From Billgrantia zhangzhouensis (GTDB taxonomy: Bacteria; Pseudomonadota; Gammaproteobacteria; Pseudomonadales; Halomonadaceae), in NCBI RefSeq assembly GCF_021404465.1, contig NZ_JABFTT010000003.1, positions 186,001 through 250,000 on the forward strand: DNA of 64,000 nucleotides. The letters are read 5' to 3'. The notes under the pieces were generated by a model, which saw nothing but the letters and a program-made list of their open reading frames with translations, was not told where the DNA came from and made no database searches. Positions 42,729 to 53,971 of this stretch are shown piece by piece. The first letter of the stretch is position 1, and every line of letters begins with the position of its first letter. The position numbers and the translations under genes are program-made.

Positions 42729-43658
42729 ATGACGACTGATACCGCAGTGCTTGGTAGTGCATCGCTGCTGCCGCGCCACTTCGCCGTATTGCTGTTGGCC
42801 TCCGTTGCCACCCTGTTCGCCGGCAACCATGTTGCGGCCCGCCTGGCGTTCGACGAGGGCACCGGGCTGCTGCTCGCCGTGCTGGTGCGCTCCGCCGTGG
42901 CTCTCAGCGTGCTGGTAGCGCTGTTTTTCCTGCAGCGCAAACGTTTCTCCTTTCCGGCCGGCGCCGGGCGCTGGCAACTGCTGGCCGGTCTGATGGTGGC
43001 CATCCAGAGCCTGTGCCTTTATGCGGCGGTGGCGCGTATCCCCGTGGTCGTGGCACTGCTGTTGATGAATACTTTCCCCATCCAGTTGGCACTGCTGACC
43101 TGGGCGCTGGGTGGGCCGCGACCGACGCTGCGCGCGGCGCTGATCATGGCGGCGATTCTGGTCGGTCTGATGGTCGTGCTCGACATTCCCGCCTGGCTGG
43201 CTACGCCCGAAGCGCTTGGCCCGGGGTGGCTGCCGGGCATCGGTTTCGGCCTGGGGGCCGCCGCCGCCTTTTCCGTGGCGCTGTGGACCACCGAGCACCA
43301 TCTGGGGGAGGTGGGGAGTACCCTGCGTAGCCTCCTGACCATGCTGACGGTGCTGGTACTGATGATCGTAGCCGGCGTGCTGCAACTGGTGCCGGGCGGT
43401 ATGGCCCTGCCGGCTAGCGGTACGGGTTGGGGCGCGCTCGCTGCCCTGGCGCTGCTCTATAGCGTGGCTTTCTCGGTACTGTTCATCAGCGTGCCGCGGC
43501 TGGAAATGGCGCGCAATGCGCCGGTGATGAACGTGGAGCCGGTGGCTTCGCTGCTGCTGGGCTATCTGGTGCTGGGGCAGATTCTGTCTGGCACTCAATT
43601 GGTCGGCGGGGCGATCGTGTTGGGCGGCATCGTGGCGCTGAGCCTATCTCCACGCTGA
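42729..43658 (+). CDS. EamA/DMT-superfamily transporter
   Basis: 309 residues with ten hydrophobic helices in two EamA repeats (about 15-145 and 165-305). Typical blocks are FAGNHVAARLAF, ALLLMNTFPIQLALL and NAPVMNVEPVASLLLGYLVLG. It probably exports metabolites; the substrate is unknown. It is divergent from ackA and monocistronic. Confidence 0.88.
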   Translation: MTTDTAVLGSASLLPRHFAVLLLASVATLFAGNHVAARLAFDEGTGLLLAVLVRSAVALSVLVALFFLQRKRFSFPAGAGRWQLLAGLMVAIQSLCLYAAVARIPVVVALLLMNTFPIQLALLTWALGGPRPTLRAALIMAAILVGLMVVLDIPAWLATPEALGPGWLPGIGFGLGAAAAFSVALWTTEHHLGEVGSTLRSLLTMLTVLVLMIVAGVLQLVPGGMALPASGTGWGALAALALLYSVAFSVLFISVPRLEMARNAPVMNVEPVASLLLGYLVLGQILSGTQLVGGAIVLGGIVALSLSPR

Positions 43659-43778
43659 GGGCTGACTTCTCGTTACGAATCGAAACTATCTTCTGTCTAT
43701 TCGGCTTGCATGGTCGAAAACCCTGTACCACACTGGAATCGGTGTATGGAAACACCGTTTCTTAATGGAGGTGAAGAC

Positions 43779-44372
43779 ATGAAACTGCTAGCCGTTCCCG
43801 CTGCAGCATTGATGGCAGGTACGTTCATTTCCTCGGCCCAGGCTCAGCAGACTCAGACTCAGCCTCAGGCCCAACCCCAAGCTCCGACCCAGCAGCATAC
43901 ACAGACTCAGGGTCAGGCTCAGCCGCGCACACAGCAGCAGGTCCATATGCCAATGTACCCGCAAGGCTATATTGGCGCAGATGCCATGTTCTGGGATCTC
44001 AGCAACGACGTCGGGCCTTCGGGCGATTCCGCTGGCTTGCGCCTGCGCGGTGGTGCCCAGTTCAACGAATTTTTCGGTCTCGAAGCGCACCTGGGCACCG
44101 GTGGCTCGGATGGTCCGGTCGAGCTGGATCACCTCGTCGGGGCCTACGGCAAGGGCATTCTGCCGCTCTCCGATGAATTCCGCCTCTACGGTTTGGCCGG
44201 TATCACCGAGGTCGACTTCGATGTGGGGCGTGAAGATGGATTCTCCTACGGTGCCGGTGCCGAATTCGACATCGCGCCTAACTTCTCCGTCGGTGCCGAC
44301 TACATGCGCTACCTGGATCGCTCCGACCATACCTTCGATGCGGCAAGCGTCGGTTTGCGTTTCCGCTTCTAA
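43779..44372 (+). CDS. Small outer-membrane beta-barrel protein with Gln-rich leader
   Basis: 197 residues. The signal peptide ends at about residue 22 (SSAQA). A Gln/Thr/Pro-rich low-complexity linker (about 23-55) with imperfect repeats of TQTQ and QAQP comes next. An eight-stranded barrel follows, ending in Phe (GLRFRF) as expected for a BAM substrate. It resembles the porin-family/YfaZ-OmpA-barrel type, but the family is not certain. GGAGG sits seven bases before ATG 43779. A strong terminator follows at 44403. Confidence 0.75.
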   Translation: MKLLAVPAAALMAGTFISSAQAQQTQTQPQAQPQAPTQQHTQTQGQAQPRTQQQVHMPMYPQGYIGADAMFWDLSNDVGPSGDSAGLRLRGGAQFNEFFGLEAHLGTGGSDGPVELDHLVGAYGKGILPLSDEFRLYGLAGITEVDFDVGREDGFSYGAGAEFDIAPNFSVGADYMRYLDRSDHTFDAASVGLRFRF

Positions 44373-44402
44373 GCCGACACCTGAGTCATGTCGCGATAGT
44401 GA

Positions 44403-44434
44403 AACGCCTCCGGTCTCGCGACCGGAGGCGTTTT
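44403..44434. terminator. Strong, probably bidirectional terminator
   Basis: A 13-bp perfect stem (44403-44415 with 44420-44432) with a TCGC loop, followed by TT on the plus strand. It lies between convergent genes and can serve both. Confidence 0.8.
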
Positions 44435-44463
44435 CCGTTGCTTGTCATGACTGGCCGCAGGGT

Positions 44464-45714
44464 TCAGCCGCCGGGCCACCTGCCATGTTCCTTCCACTTG
44501 GACAGCAATGCGGGCAGGTGCCTCAGCTCTGCGCTTTCCACGACCTCGACTCGTAAGCTCTGTCGGCGCTGCAGTTCGGTAAGGCGCGGCTTGGCCTTGT
44601 CGAACTCACCGCAGGCGAGCAGGACGCGGGTCGCCGAAAGCCCGGCGGAGTGATCGAGGGTTTCGTGCAACCGCTGCAGGCCCTGCTCGAGGCAAACTTC
44701 GGTGCCGGGGCGGGCGATCAGGCATTCGATGAACAGCAGTTGGTTGCGCTCGACCGCCAGGCAACTGGGCACCACCGGCCTGTCGTTGCGATCGACGTTC
44801 AGATCGAGGAGATGGGCACCACTACACACTTGAGAGAGCCGGGCTGCCTGAGCGCTGAGCCAGGCATATTCCGTCAGCCAGCCGCCGCCCAGGTAATGAG
44901 CGCCTTCCAGCGAGGTAATGGAAAGGCTGCAGGGCGCCTGATTGTCCCATTCGAGCAGGCCGGCCTCGCTCAGAGCCGTCAAGGCATCGGTGGCGGGAAA
45001 ACGGGGGGCGACATGGAGTCGCTGATGTTCGGCGCCGGTCCGTAACCGGGGAGACGCATGCGGGTCGGGAGTTTCCAGCACGCCGCCATCACCATGCACC
45101 ATATCGTGCAGCTCGCCGAGGAGGGAGGCAAGCCGGTCGGCGCGCTGGGCCAAGTGGCGCGTCAGGGATTGGCGCTGCATGCAAGCCGAACGCCACTCCA
45201 TGCTGTCGGACAAGGCCCTGACACGTTTGCGGCCGTTGGCCTGCAGGTAACGATCGATGTCGAGTACCGGTTCGATGGCCATGATCTCGGGAGCGGAGCC
45301 GGGATCGTCATGTGACAGACGGTAGATAGCCCCGGCCTTGACGTCGGCATACAGTAGATCGGCGGCGCAGCGTTGCAGTGCCTGCTGGAACAGCAGGGCA
45401 ATGAGCGTACGGCAATCGCCTACGTCCAGGGTGACCGAGAGGGAAGGAGTGTCGAACTGCTGGCGATAGAGGGTATCGGCCAACGCATCGGCGTATTCGG
45501 CGCAACGTCGCGGTTCGTCCGAGGGAAGGCTGGGATATGTCTCGATCCTGGTATCCCTGGGCAGTTCATGGCGCAACAGGATCGCCAGCCGTTCGGCCGC
45601 CTGTGGCGATGAGTGGCACGGAATCAGCACGATTCGCTGCGGACGCAATTGCAGTATCGGGATCAGGCTTGCCTCGGGGCGCTCTGTTACCAGCGCGACG
45701 TGCAGGTGTGACAT
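44464..45714 (-). CDS. Orphan DUF1887 (VC1899/Card1-like) protein with degenerate nuclease site
   Basis: 416 residues. An N-terminal CARF-like Rossmann domain (HVALVTERPEASLIPIL at 5-21; second-strand region SVTLDVGDCRTLIALL at 93-108) is followed by helical linkers. A C-terminal restriction-endonuclease-like domain starts at GGGWLTEY (276-283). The order GGxWLE, LNV, NELDV, NxLxIIECKT known from VC1899 is recognisable as GGGWLTE, LNVDRN, VPSCLAV and NQLLFIECLI. The metal-binding Asp of NELDV and the Lys of ECK are absent (Cys or neighbouring residue at about 318, Leu332); only Glu330 remains. So the fold appears kept while catalysis is probably lost. No cas gene or CRISPR array is near. It is monocistronic. 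Confidence 0.75.
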   Translation of the reverse strand: MSHLHVALVTERPEASLIPILQLRPQRIVLIPCHSSPQAAERLAILLRHELPRDTRIETYPSLPSDEPRRCAEYADALADTLYRQQFDTPSLSVTLDVGDCRTLIALLFQQALQRCAADLLYADVKAGAIYRLSHDDPGSAPEIMAIEPVLDIDRYLQANGRKRVRALSDSMEWRSACMQRQSLTRHLAQRADRLASLLGELHDMVHGDGGVLETPDPHASPRLRTGAEHQRLHVAPRFPATDALTALSEAGLLEWDNQAPCSLSITSLEGAHYLGGGWLTEYAWLSAQAARLSQVCSGAHLLDLNVDRNDRPVVPSCLAVERNQLLFIECLIARPGTEVCLEQGLQRLHETLDHSAGLSATRVLLACGEFDKAKPRLTELQRRQSLRVEVVESAELRHLPALLSKWKEHGRWPGG

Positions 45715-45793
45715 GGGCTCGCTCCCTCCGCACTTCTCCTTACAGATTCCTACAGGCTACATCCGAGCGCTCCGTGCTGTCGCCTGCGGTGGC

Positions 45794-45825
45794 AAAAAAC
45801 ACGCCGGCCACTTGGGCCGGCGTGT
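45794..45825 (-). terminator. Terminator of the tenA-thiC operon
   Basis: An 11-bp stem (45799-45809 with 45815-45825) with a five-base loop. On the minus strand it runs into T residues (A-tract at 45794-45799 on the plus strand). It lies 17 bases after the thiC stop. Confidence 0.85.
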
Positions 45826-45841
45826 GTCAAGCGAAGAACAA

Positions 45842-48434
<2,593 letters not shown>

Positions 48435-48439
48435 CTTGC

Positions 48440-48463
48440 CTCCGGGTGCGAACGGATCCGGAG
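48440..48463 (-). promoter_or_regulatory. Anti-Shine-Dalgarno hairpin (riboswitch expression platform)
   Basis: On the minus strand CTCCGG (48463-48458) pairs perfectly with CCGGAG (48445-48440). The second arm contains the tenA ribosome site, nine bases or fewer from the ATG. This points to translational rather than transcriptional control by TPP. Confidence 0.65.
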
Positions 48464-48523
48464 CGCGGGCGAAGGGGAAGAGTGGGTCAGGGCTGAGGAG
48501 GGGTGTACTGGCGCCCTGGCCAC

Positions 48524-48644
48524 CGCTTGATTCCTACGCCGGTACGAGCCGGATCAGGTTCAACGGGCCCCGCCGTGACGACGTGTCTGCAGCAGACATG
48601 TCGTATGGCGATCTCAGCCGGTTCCACCGGCACCCCGTCAAGCG
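48524..48644 (-). ncRNA. TPP riboswitch (THI element)
   Basis: On the minus strand the element reads GGGGTGCC, then GGCTGAGATC, then CCGTTGAACCTGATC and GCGTAGGAATC, the conserved THI-box blocks in the right order. P1 is a perfect 7-bp helix, CGCTTGA (48644-48638) with TCAAGCG (48530-48524). The optional P3a arm is long and well paired (ACGACATGTCTGC with GCAGACACGTCGT). It binds thiamine pyrophosphate and shuts down tenA-thiC. Confidence 0.95.
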
Positions 48645-48713
48645 TTGTGGCCAGTCTAGCAGGTCGGCGGCCGCTTTCCAGCCATCCGGGCCATTTGGTT
48701 CATTCCACCTGAT

Positions 48714-51700
48714 TCATTCCACCTGGACGTCCAGCCGTTCGAACCAGGCCTCGCTCACGGGCAGCACCAGCTCGCTGGCAGGCAGCCCGCTGGCGTACCA
48801 CGAGCGGGCGTTGCGCAGCTGCCAGCGACGCCTGCCCTCGTCGATCTCGATGCCCAGCCGCAGCGGCCCATAGCGGGCGAAGGCGCGTCCGGCAAGTTGG
48901 GAGTCACGCAGGGCGAGGTTGGCCAGCAGTTCCAGGCGCTCGCCGCCCTGCACGGCGAGATTCTCCAGCCGTACGGTGTCGTCGCTCAGCATCACCCGCG
49001 CCTCGCCGTGCACCTCACCGAGCGTGAGGCGCTCACGCAGCCAGCGTCGTTCGCGGGTGGCATCGATGAGCAGATTTACCAGCAGGCCGCTGTCGCGCAT
49101 GGCCAGCTCCAGTTGGGCGTCGAGTTCCAGCGGTCGTTCCCAGCGCATGCGCCCCTTGGGCAACTCGAGCCGCGCCCACCAGCCGTGGCTGAGGCTGCCG
49201 CCGGCATCCGCCAGGCGCACGCCGTCGAGGCTGAGCCGTGAGCCGGAGACGTCGAAGTCAAGATTCTCCAGGTCACCGTCCGTGAGCCGGGCCTCCAGGT
49301 GCAGAGCACCCTCTAGCGTCTGCTCGTGCAGGGCGAGCCGGGCGTCCGGTGCATGCAGTTCCAGCCGGCCGCTGGCGTGCATGCCTTCGAGCTGCAGTTG
49401 GGTGGCGATGCGGGCTTGGCCGGCGAGCAGCTCGATGGCGCCACCCTGGGGCAGGTAGTCGTTGAGCGCGGCCAGATCCGCCACCACCAGGTAGGGAAGA
49501 TCGATGCGCGTGCTTAGCTCGCGCAGTCCCTCGGGCAGATCGAAATGGCGTGCGCGGCTATGAATGCTCAGCAGCCGACCCTCGATCAGCGCACCTTCGT
49601 CCGCCTGACGGCGTAGGCCGAAGCGGGGCAGCGACAGGCTGAACTCGGCACCGGGATCGTCGACCGTCACGCTCAGCGAGCCGTCGCCGAAGGCCTCGTA
49701 GTGCATGAAGCGGGCGCCGAGCCGCTCGGAATGAACGCGCAACTGGCTGCCGGGGGTGGCTTGGCCGTTGCTGAAGCGCAGGTCGGCGCTCAGGCGTCCG
49801 CCACCCTGAATGGCTAGACCGTGCTCGTCGGGCAGAAAGGCGTTGAGAAAGCCGAGCCGGTCGAGTAGTCCGTCCAACTGCAGCGTGCCGGAAAGCGGTC
49901 GGCGCGACGCCTTGCTGCCGGGCCAGTCGAAGCCGCCCTGGAGTCTTGCCTGCCGGGCCACCAACTGGGTACGCAGGGGCTCGGCGCCGTTCGTCGAAGC
50001 ATCAAGGGTCAGGCGGCTGCCGGAGAGGTCCAGACGTTGGCCGGCGGGGTTGAGATCGTGCAGCTCGAGGATCAGCTCCAGTTTCCCTTCGAACGCTTCC
50101 TGCAGCAGGCGGCCACGAATGGCATCGCCCGACAGGGTGGCCTGCCCCCGGGCGCGTTCCTCGTCGATGAACAGTTGCCCACTGCTCCCAGCCTGGCCGC
50201 CGTGCAGCTGTAACGGGGCCGTTGGCGGCAGGTAGGCATCGAGCACGCTGACGTCGGGGATGCGTGCGCCATGCCACTCGATCTCTGCGGTGGCGGAGCG
50301 TGTGGCCTGTGGATCCGCCTGAGCGGCGGCGGCAAGCACGAGATGCTCGGCCTGGAATAGCCGGCGGCCATCGCTGAGACGGGTGAGGTCCACCTCACCG
50401 AAGACGAGCTCCACGCTTGCCTGGGAGTGAAGCTCGCCAGCCGTCAGCGTCAGATGGACGCGGCCGTCGCCGCGAGCGTGAAAGTCGAGAAAGCGGGCGC
50501 CCAGTGCTTCGGACCGAACGTCGAGTCGGCTGCCGGGCAGCGGCTGGCCGTCGCGAACCTGAAGCGAGCCATCGAGCCGGCCGCCGCCTTGCAGGGCAAG
50601 GCCGCGTCCATCGAACAGTCCGCTGAGAAAAGGGTCGAGCACGGCGAGATTGGCAACATGGCCACGCAGGTCCAGCCCCGCTTGCCATGGAGTTTCGCTA
50701 TCGCGCAGGGTGGTGTCGTCCAGTTCGCGCCATGCCAGCGGCGAGTGAAAGCGGGCGATGGGCAGCGCAAGCGATGTGGTGAGCGGTTGTGCCTCGCCAG
50801 GGGCGGCGGCTTCCAGGTCGAAGCGGGTACCGGAAACGTCCACCGTGCCACCTTCGACGTCGAGTTCGGCGATGGGCAGGTGCAGGCCCAGCCGGCCGAT
50901 CAGCGGCTGCTCCCCGAGGCGCACCGAGATGGCTTCTCCGGCGAGATCGAAGCCGCCAGTGAGGTGCTCTGCGTCGTAGCTGAGTCCGCCTTGCAATCTG
51001 GCTGTACCCCCTTCCAGCATCAGCGGTACGAGGGGCGGTAGATAGCGCTGGAAGGCGGCGATGTCGTATGCCTCGGCGTTGCGCCAGTTCAGTTCGGCGC
51101 GCAGCAGTTCGTCCGGCGGGGCGTGCAGGCGCAGCTTAGGGGTCTCCAGCGCTAGCCGGAACCCCTCCCCGCCGAGCAGCGGCTGGGCCGAGGTGTCGGG
51201 TGTCGCCTGGACCATCTCGATGTCATCGAGTTCGAGGGCCAGGCGTGCGCTTTGCGCCACCTCGACCTCGATGGCGCCGGAGCCGTCGATGCGATAGAGC
51301 GCCCCCGCTTCCAGCCAGTGGCGCTCGTCGAGTTGCACGCTCAGGCGAGGGGAGTCGAGGCGAAGGCGGCTGCCCGGCTGGACTTCGCCGCGCTCAATGG
51401 CGATGTCGCCGGTAAGGTCGCCACGCCCATCGACCTCGAGCCAGCCCAGCGCAGCGAGGTAGGGGTTGAAAACCTCGTAGGCGTCGCTGCGTCCGGCCAG
51501 GACGATGCTGCCGGAAACGAAGCGGGCCGCTTCAGCGCTGGGATGCTCGGCCAGCGTCAGTGGGGCGAGGCGCAGGTCGGCGTCCAGCGTCACGTCTTCC
51601 ACCAGTGCGGTGTCGCCATGCAGGACGGCGCCGCTGGAGAGGGCCAGCGCCGCACGCTTGGCGGCCAGTTCTCCCGCGCGCCAATGGATACCGGCCAAGT

Positions 51701-52076
51701 GCAGCGTGCCGTCGCCCCGCAGGCGGTAGTCGTCCAGGCTTGCGTGGCGGATGCCCTCGGCATCGAGGGCGCGAATCTCCACATCGCGAGCGAGCAGCGG
51801 AGCGAGAGCGATGCGCAGGGTGGCGTGCCGCGCCTCCAGGGCATAGCGGCGCTCGGCGGCGCTGCCGCCAAGACGGAGCCCCGTGACCTGCAGGTGGCCG
51901 GGGTAGGTTGTCCAGGCCCGCTCCCACTCCAGCGTTAGCTGCGGCACGCGTTCGAGCTGGCCGCGAGCCCAGTCGCTGTTGATCAGCAAGTTGGCGACCG
52001 CGAGATACAAAAAATAGAGTGCCGCCGGGAGCGCTATGAGCCATGCCAGCGTCCTGCGTGGCGTGGGTAGGATCAT
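48714..52076 (-). CDS. Giant AsmA/YdbH-like envelope protein
   Basis: 1120 residues. One N-terminal membrane helix (about 10-30) is followed by a very long beta-rich periplasmic region. At least three modules repeat: LQGGGRLDGSLQVRDGQPLPGSRLDVRSEALGARF-type blocks recur near residues 505, 770 and, more weakly, 235, and YLPP-type turns recur. This architecture matches the AsmA/YdbH/YhdP group of bridge-like proteins linked to phospholipid transport to the outer membrane; which member is not certain. It follows the LpxL-like gene by 54 bases and is last in its operon. Confidence 0.7.
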   Translation of the reverse strand: MILPTPRRTLAWLIALPAALYFLYLAVANLLINSDWARGQLERVPQLTLEWERAWTTYPGHLQVTGLRLGGSAAERRYALEARHATLRIALAPLLARDVEIRALDAEGIRHASLDDYRLRGDGTLHLAGIHWRAGELAAKRAALALSSGAVLHGDTALVEDVTLDADLRLAPLTLAEHPSAEAARFVSGSIVLAGRSDAYEVFNPYLAALGWLEVDGRGDLTGDIAIERGEVQPGSRLRLDSPRLSVQLDERHWLEAGALYRIDGSGAIEVEVAQSARLALELDDIEMVQATPDTSAQPLLGGEGFRLALETPKLRLHAPPDELLRAELNWRNAEAYDIAAFQRYLPPLVPLMLEGGTARLQGGLSYDAEHLTGGFDLAGEAISVRLGEQPLIGRLGLHLPIAELDVEGGTVDVSGTRFDLEAAAPGEAQPLTTSLALPIARFHSPLAWRELDDTTLRDSETPWQAGLDLRGHVANLAVLDPFLSGLFDGRGLALQGGGRLDGSLQVRDGQPLPGSRLDVRSEALGARFLDFHARGDGRVHLTLTAGELHSQASVELVFGEVDLTRLSDGRRLFQAEHLVLAAAAQADPQATRSATAEIEWHGARIPDVSVLDAYLPPTAPLQLHGGQAGSSGQLFIDEERARGQATLSGDAIRGRLLQEAFEGKLELILELHDLNPAGQRLDLSGSRLTLDASTNGAEPLRTQLVARQARLQGGFDWPGSKASRRPLSGTLQLDGLLDRLGFLNAFLPDEHGLAIQGGGRLSADLRFSNGQATPGSQLRVHSERLGARFMHYEAFGDGSLSVTVDDPGAEFSLSLPRFGLRRQADEGALIEGRLLSIHSRARHFDLPEGLRELSTRIDLPYLVVADLAALNDYLPQGGAIELLAGQARIATQLQLEGMHASGRLELHAPDARLALHEQTLEGALHLEARLTDGDLENLDFDVSGSRLSLDGVRLADAGGSLSHGWWARLELPKGRMRWERPLELDAQLELAMRDSGLLVNLLIDATRERRWLRERLTLGEVHGEARVMLSDDTVRLENLAVQGGERLELLANLALRDSQLAGRAFARYGPLRLGIEIDEGRRRWQLRNARSWYASGLPASELVLPVSEAWFERLDVQVE

Positions 52077-52130
52077 GTCATGCTCCTTCGTCCTTGAGAC
52101 ATTTGGCCTCCTTGGGAGCGGCGAGGCCGA

Positions 52131-53063
52131 TCAATAGAGCCGAAACTCCTGGTGGTTCGGCACGCCTTGCTGCTCCTCGATGACCTTGCGGTAGCGCTTG
52201 TATTCCCATTGGTACTGGGCGGGATCCAGCGTGATCGCAGCCTCCACGCAGGCGTTGACGCCGGTGGCCGATTCGGTCTCGTCGACAGAGTAGACGCGCT
52301 CGTCGGCGGCGAGGAAGTGGATGGCGAAGCCGCGGCCGGGAAGACGTCGCGCCACGCCGGTGACAACCCGGGCATCGGTGCGCGCGACTAGCTTGGGCAG
52401 CAGGGTCGCGGTGTAGGCCAGGCGACGATAGAAGGGGGCAAATACGCCGCTGCCCCAGTCGGGTTCCTGGTCCGGTAGGATGCCGACGGCCTCGCTGCGC
52501 TTGAGTGCCTTGAGCAGGGCCGCGACGCCGCGTGGGTTGGTCGGTACCAGGCTCGCGCCCATGCGCTCGCGCCCCTGCCGGATCACCGGGTCGAGTTCGG
52601 CGATCTTGGGGGGCTCGTACATGGCGGTGAAGGGGAAGTGGCTCGAGAGCCAGAAGTTGAGTATCTCCCAATTGCCGAAGTGCGGGGCCAGTACGATCAC
52701 GCCGCGCCCTTCGGCCCTGGCTTCGTCGAGCAGCTCGCGACCATGGATCTCGATGATCGAATCCTCGACCCGCTGCGGTGCAGCCATCCAGGCGAAGCCC
52801 AGCTCGAGCATGGTGGCGGTGGAGTGGGTCAGGCTTTCACGGGCCAACTGGCGACGCCCCGAGGCAGCTTGCTCGGGGTAGACCTCGGCCAGATTGATCT
52901 CGGTGACCTCGCGCTCGCGACGGCTCAAGCGATGCACCATGGGGCCGGCGATGCGGGCCAGACGCCAGAGCGTGGCGGGGCGACGGCCGGCCAGGGTGCG
53001 CCACAGTGTGGCAATGGCGCGTCCCCGCAGGGTGGTGGTGGAGGTGGGCTGCGACTCGCTCAT
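52131..53063 (-). CDS. LpxL/LpxM-type lipid A acyltransferase
   Basis: 310 residues. The catalytic HX4E motif is His128-Glu133 in APHFGNWEIL, with downstream acceptor motifs RERMGASLVPTNPRG and LPDQEPDWGSGVFAPFYRR. It adds a secondary acyl chain to Kdo2-lipid IVA at the inner membrane; chain preference (LpxL versus LpxM) is not readable. It sits 10 bases after the small membrane protein and 54 before the AsmA-like gene, an envelope operon. Confidence 0.9.
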   Translation of the reverse strand: MSESQPTSTTTLRGRAIATLWRTLAGRRPATLWRLARIAGPMVHRLSRREREVTEINLAEVYPEQAASGRRQLARESLTHSTATMLELGFAWMAAPQRVEDSIIEIHGRELLDEARAEGRGVIVLAPHFGNWEILNFWLSSHFPFTAMYEPPKIAELDPVIRQGRERMGASLVPTNPRGVAALLKALKRSEAVGILPDQEPDWGSGVFAPFYRRLAYTATLLPKLVARTDARVVTGVARRLPGRGFAIHFLAADERVYSVDETESATGVNACVEAAITLDPAQYQWEYKRYRKVIEEQQGVPNHQEFRLY

Positions 53064-53073
53064 GGACTCAGAC

Positions 53074-53448
53074 TCAGATCAGCCAGGCGTCCACATTCTC
53101 GGGCTCGCGGTGCTCCTGCAAGCGCTTGATGCCCTTGACGCAACGCACCACCAGCCAGACGATCACCACCAGCCAGGTCACGAAGCCGATCAGTACCAGC
53201 ATCAGCAGGCCGGAAATGGCGAAGTAGAGCACCGCAAGCCAGAAGGTGCGGATCTGATAACGGTAGTGCTCATCGAACCAGTGTGGATTCTGGCCGCGAT
53301 AGACATAGGCGATCACCACACCGACCAGCATGGTCAGGCCGCCAGTGACGATGCCTGCCAGGAACAGGGCGTAGACGACGATGGGCAGGGTGGTGTCGGG
53401 CGTGCCGCCCGAATCGATGACGTTACGGCTCTCGGGACTATCGTTCAT
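53074..53448 (-). CDS. Small membrane protein, DUF4870-like
   Basis: 124 residues with three to four hydrophobic segments (about 22-48, 69-100). The soluble motif HWFDEHYRYQIRTFW resembles the DUF4870/Tic20-like family. The function is unknown. It starts the envelope operon, 10 bases before the acyltransferase. Confidence 0.7.
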   Translation of the reverse strand: MNDSPESRNVIDSGGTPDTTLPIVVYALFLAGIVTGGLTMLVGVVIAYVYRGQNPHWFDEHYRYQIRTFWLAVLYFAISGLLMLVLIGFVTWLVVIVWLVVRCVKGIKRLQEHREPENVDAWLI

Positions 53449-53515
53449 GAGTCATCCAGTCGGTCATGGTTTGCGTCAATGATACCGGCCGCGGGCGACA
53501 TTGCCAGGGAGGCGG

Positions 53516-53908
53516 CTATTCGAGTACCTCCTTGATCGGGCGGCTGATCTCCAGCAGGTTGCCATCCGGGTCGCGCAGGTAGATCGATTCGATAGGACCG
53601 TTGGCTCCCTGCCGCGGGACCGGGCCAAGTTCGACTTCGATATCCAGCGCTTCCAGATGGCGCTGCACCTCGTCCAATGGCAGTAGGCTGCGCAGGCACA
53701 GGTCGAGACTGCCCGGCGTGGGGGTGGCGGCGCGCGGTTCGATGTCGGTCGCCGTCCAGTGCAGGCACAGGGCGATATCGCCGAGTATCAGGTCGACGTG
53801 CTCACGATCCCGATAGCGCACCTCGAGGCCAAGCACTCGTGAATAGAAGTCCACGGCGCGGGAAATGTCGGTCACGGTGATGACCAGATGGTCTAGACCT
53901 GACAGCAT
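53516..53908 (-). CDS. VOC-family (glyoxalase/dioxygenase fold) protein
   Basis: 130 residues in two beta-alpha-beta-beta-beta modules. The metal ligands fit the fold: His in LDHLVITVTD, a His or Glu in ALCLHW and Glu in DGNLLEISRP. The IYLRDPDGNLLEI signature is that of the glyoxalase/bleomycin-resistance/dioxygenase group, often fosfomycin-resistance-like or lactoylglutathione-lyase-like; the substrate is unknown. GAGGAGG lies five bases before ATG 53908. Confidence 0.88.
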   Translation of the reverse strand: MLSGLDHLVITVTDISRAVDFYSRVLGLEVRYRDREHVDLILGDIALCLHWTATDIEPRAATPTPGSLDLCLRSLLPLDEVQRHLEALDIEVELGPVPRQGANGPIESIYLRDPDGNLLEISRPIKEVLE

Positions 53909-53971
53909 TGCGGCCTCCTCGTAATGTTGTGTTTCACCACTTTGTTTCGTCAGGCCCAAAAGGATACGCCG

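Noticed and set aside
44464-45714. CRISPR-Cas accessory role for the DUF1887 gene
   Set aside because: No cas genes or repeat-spacer arrays are in the window, and the catalytic motif appears lost, so a Card1-like defence nuclease is not claimed.
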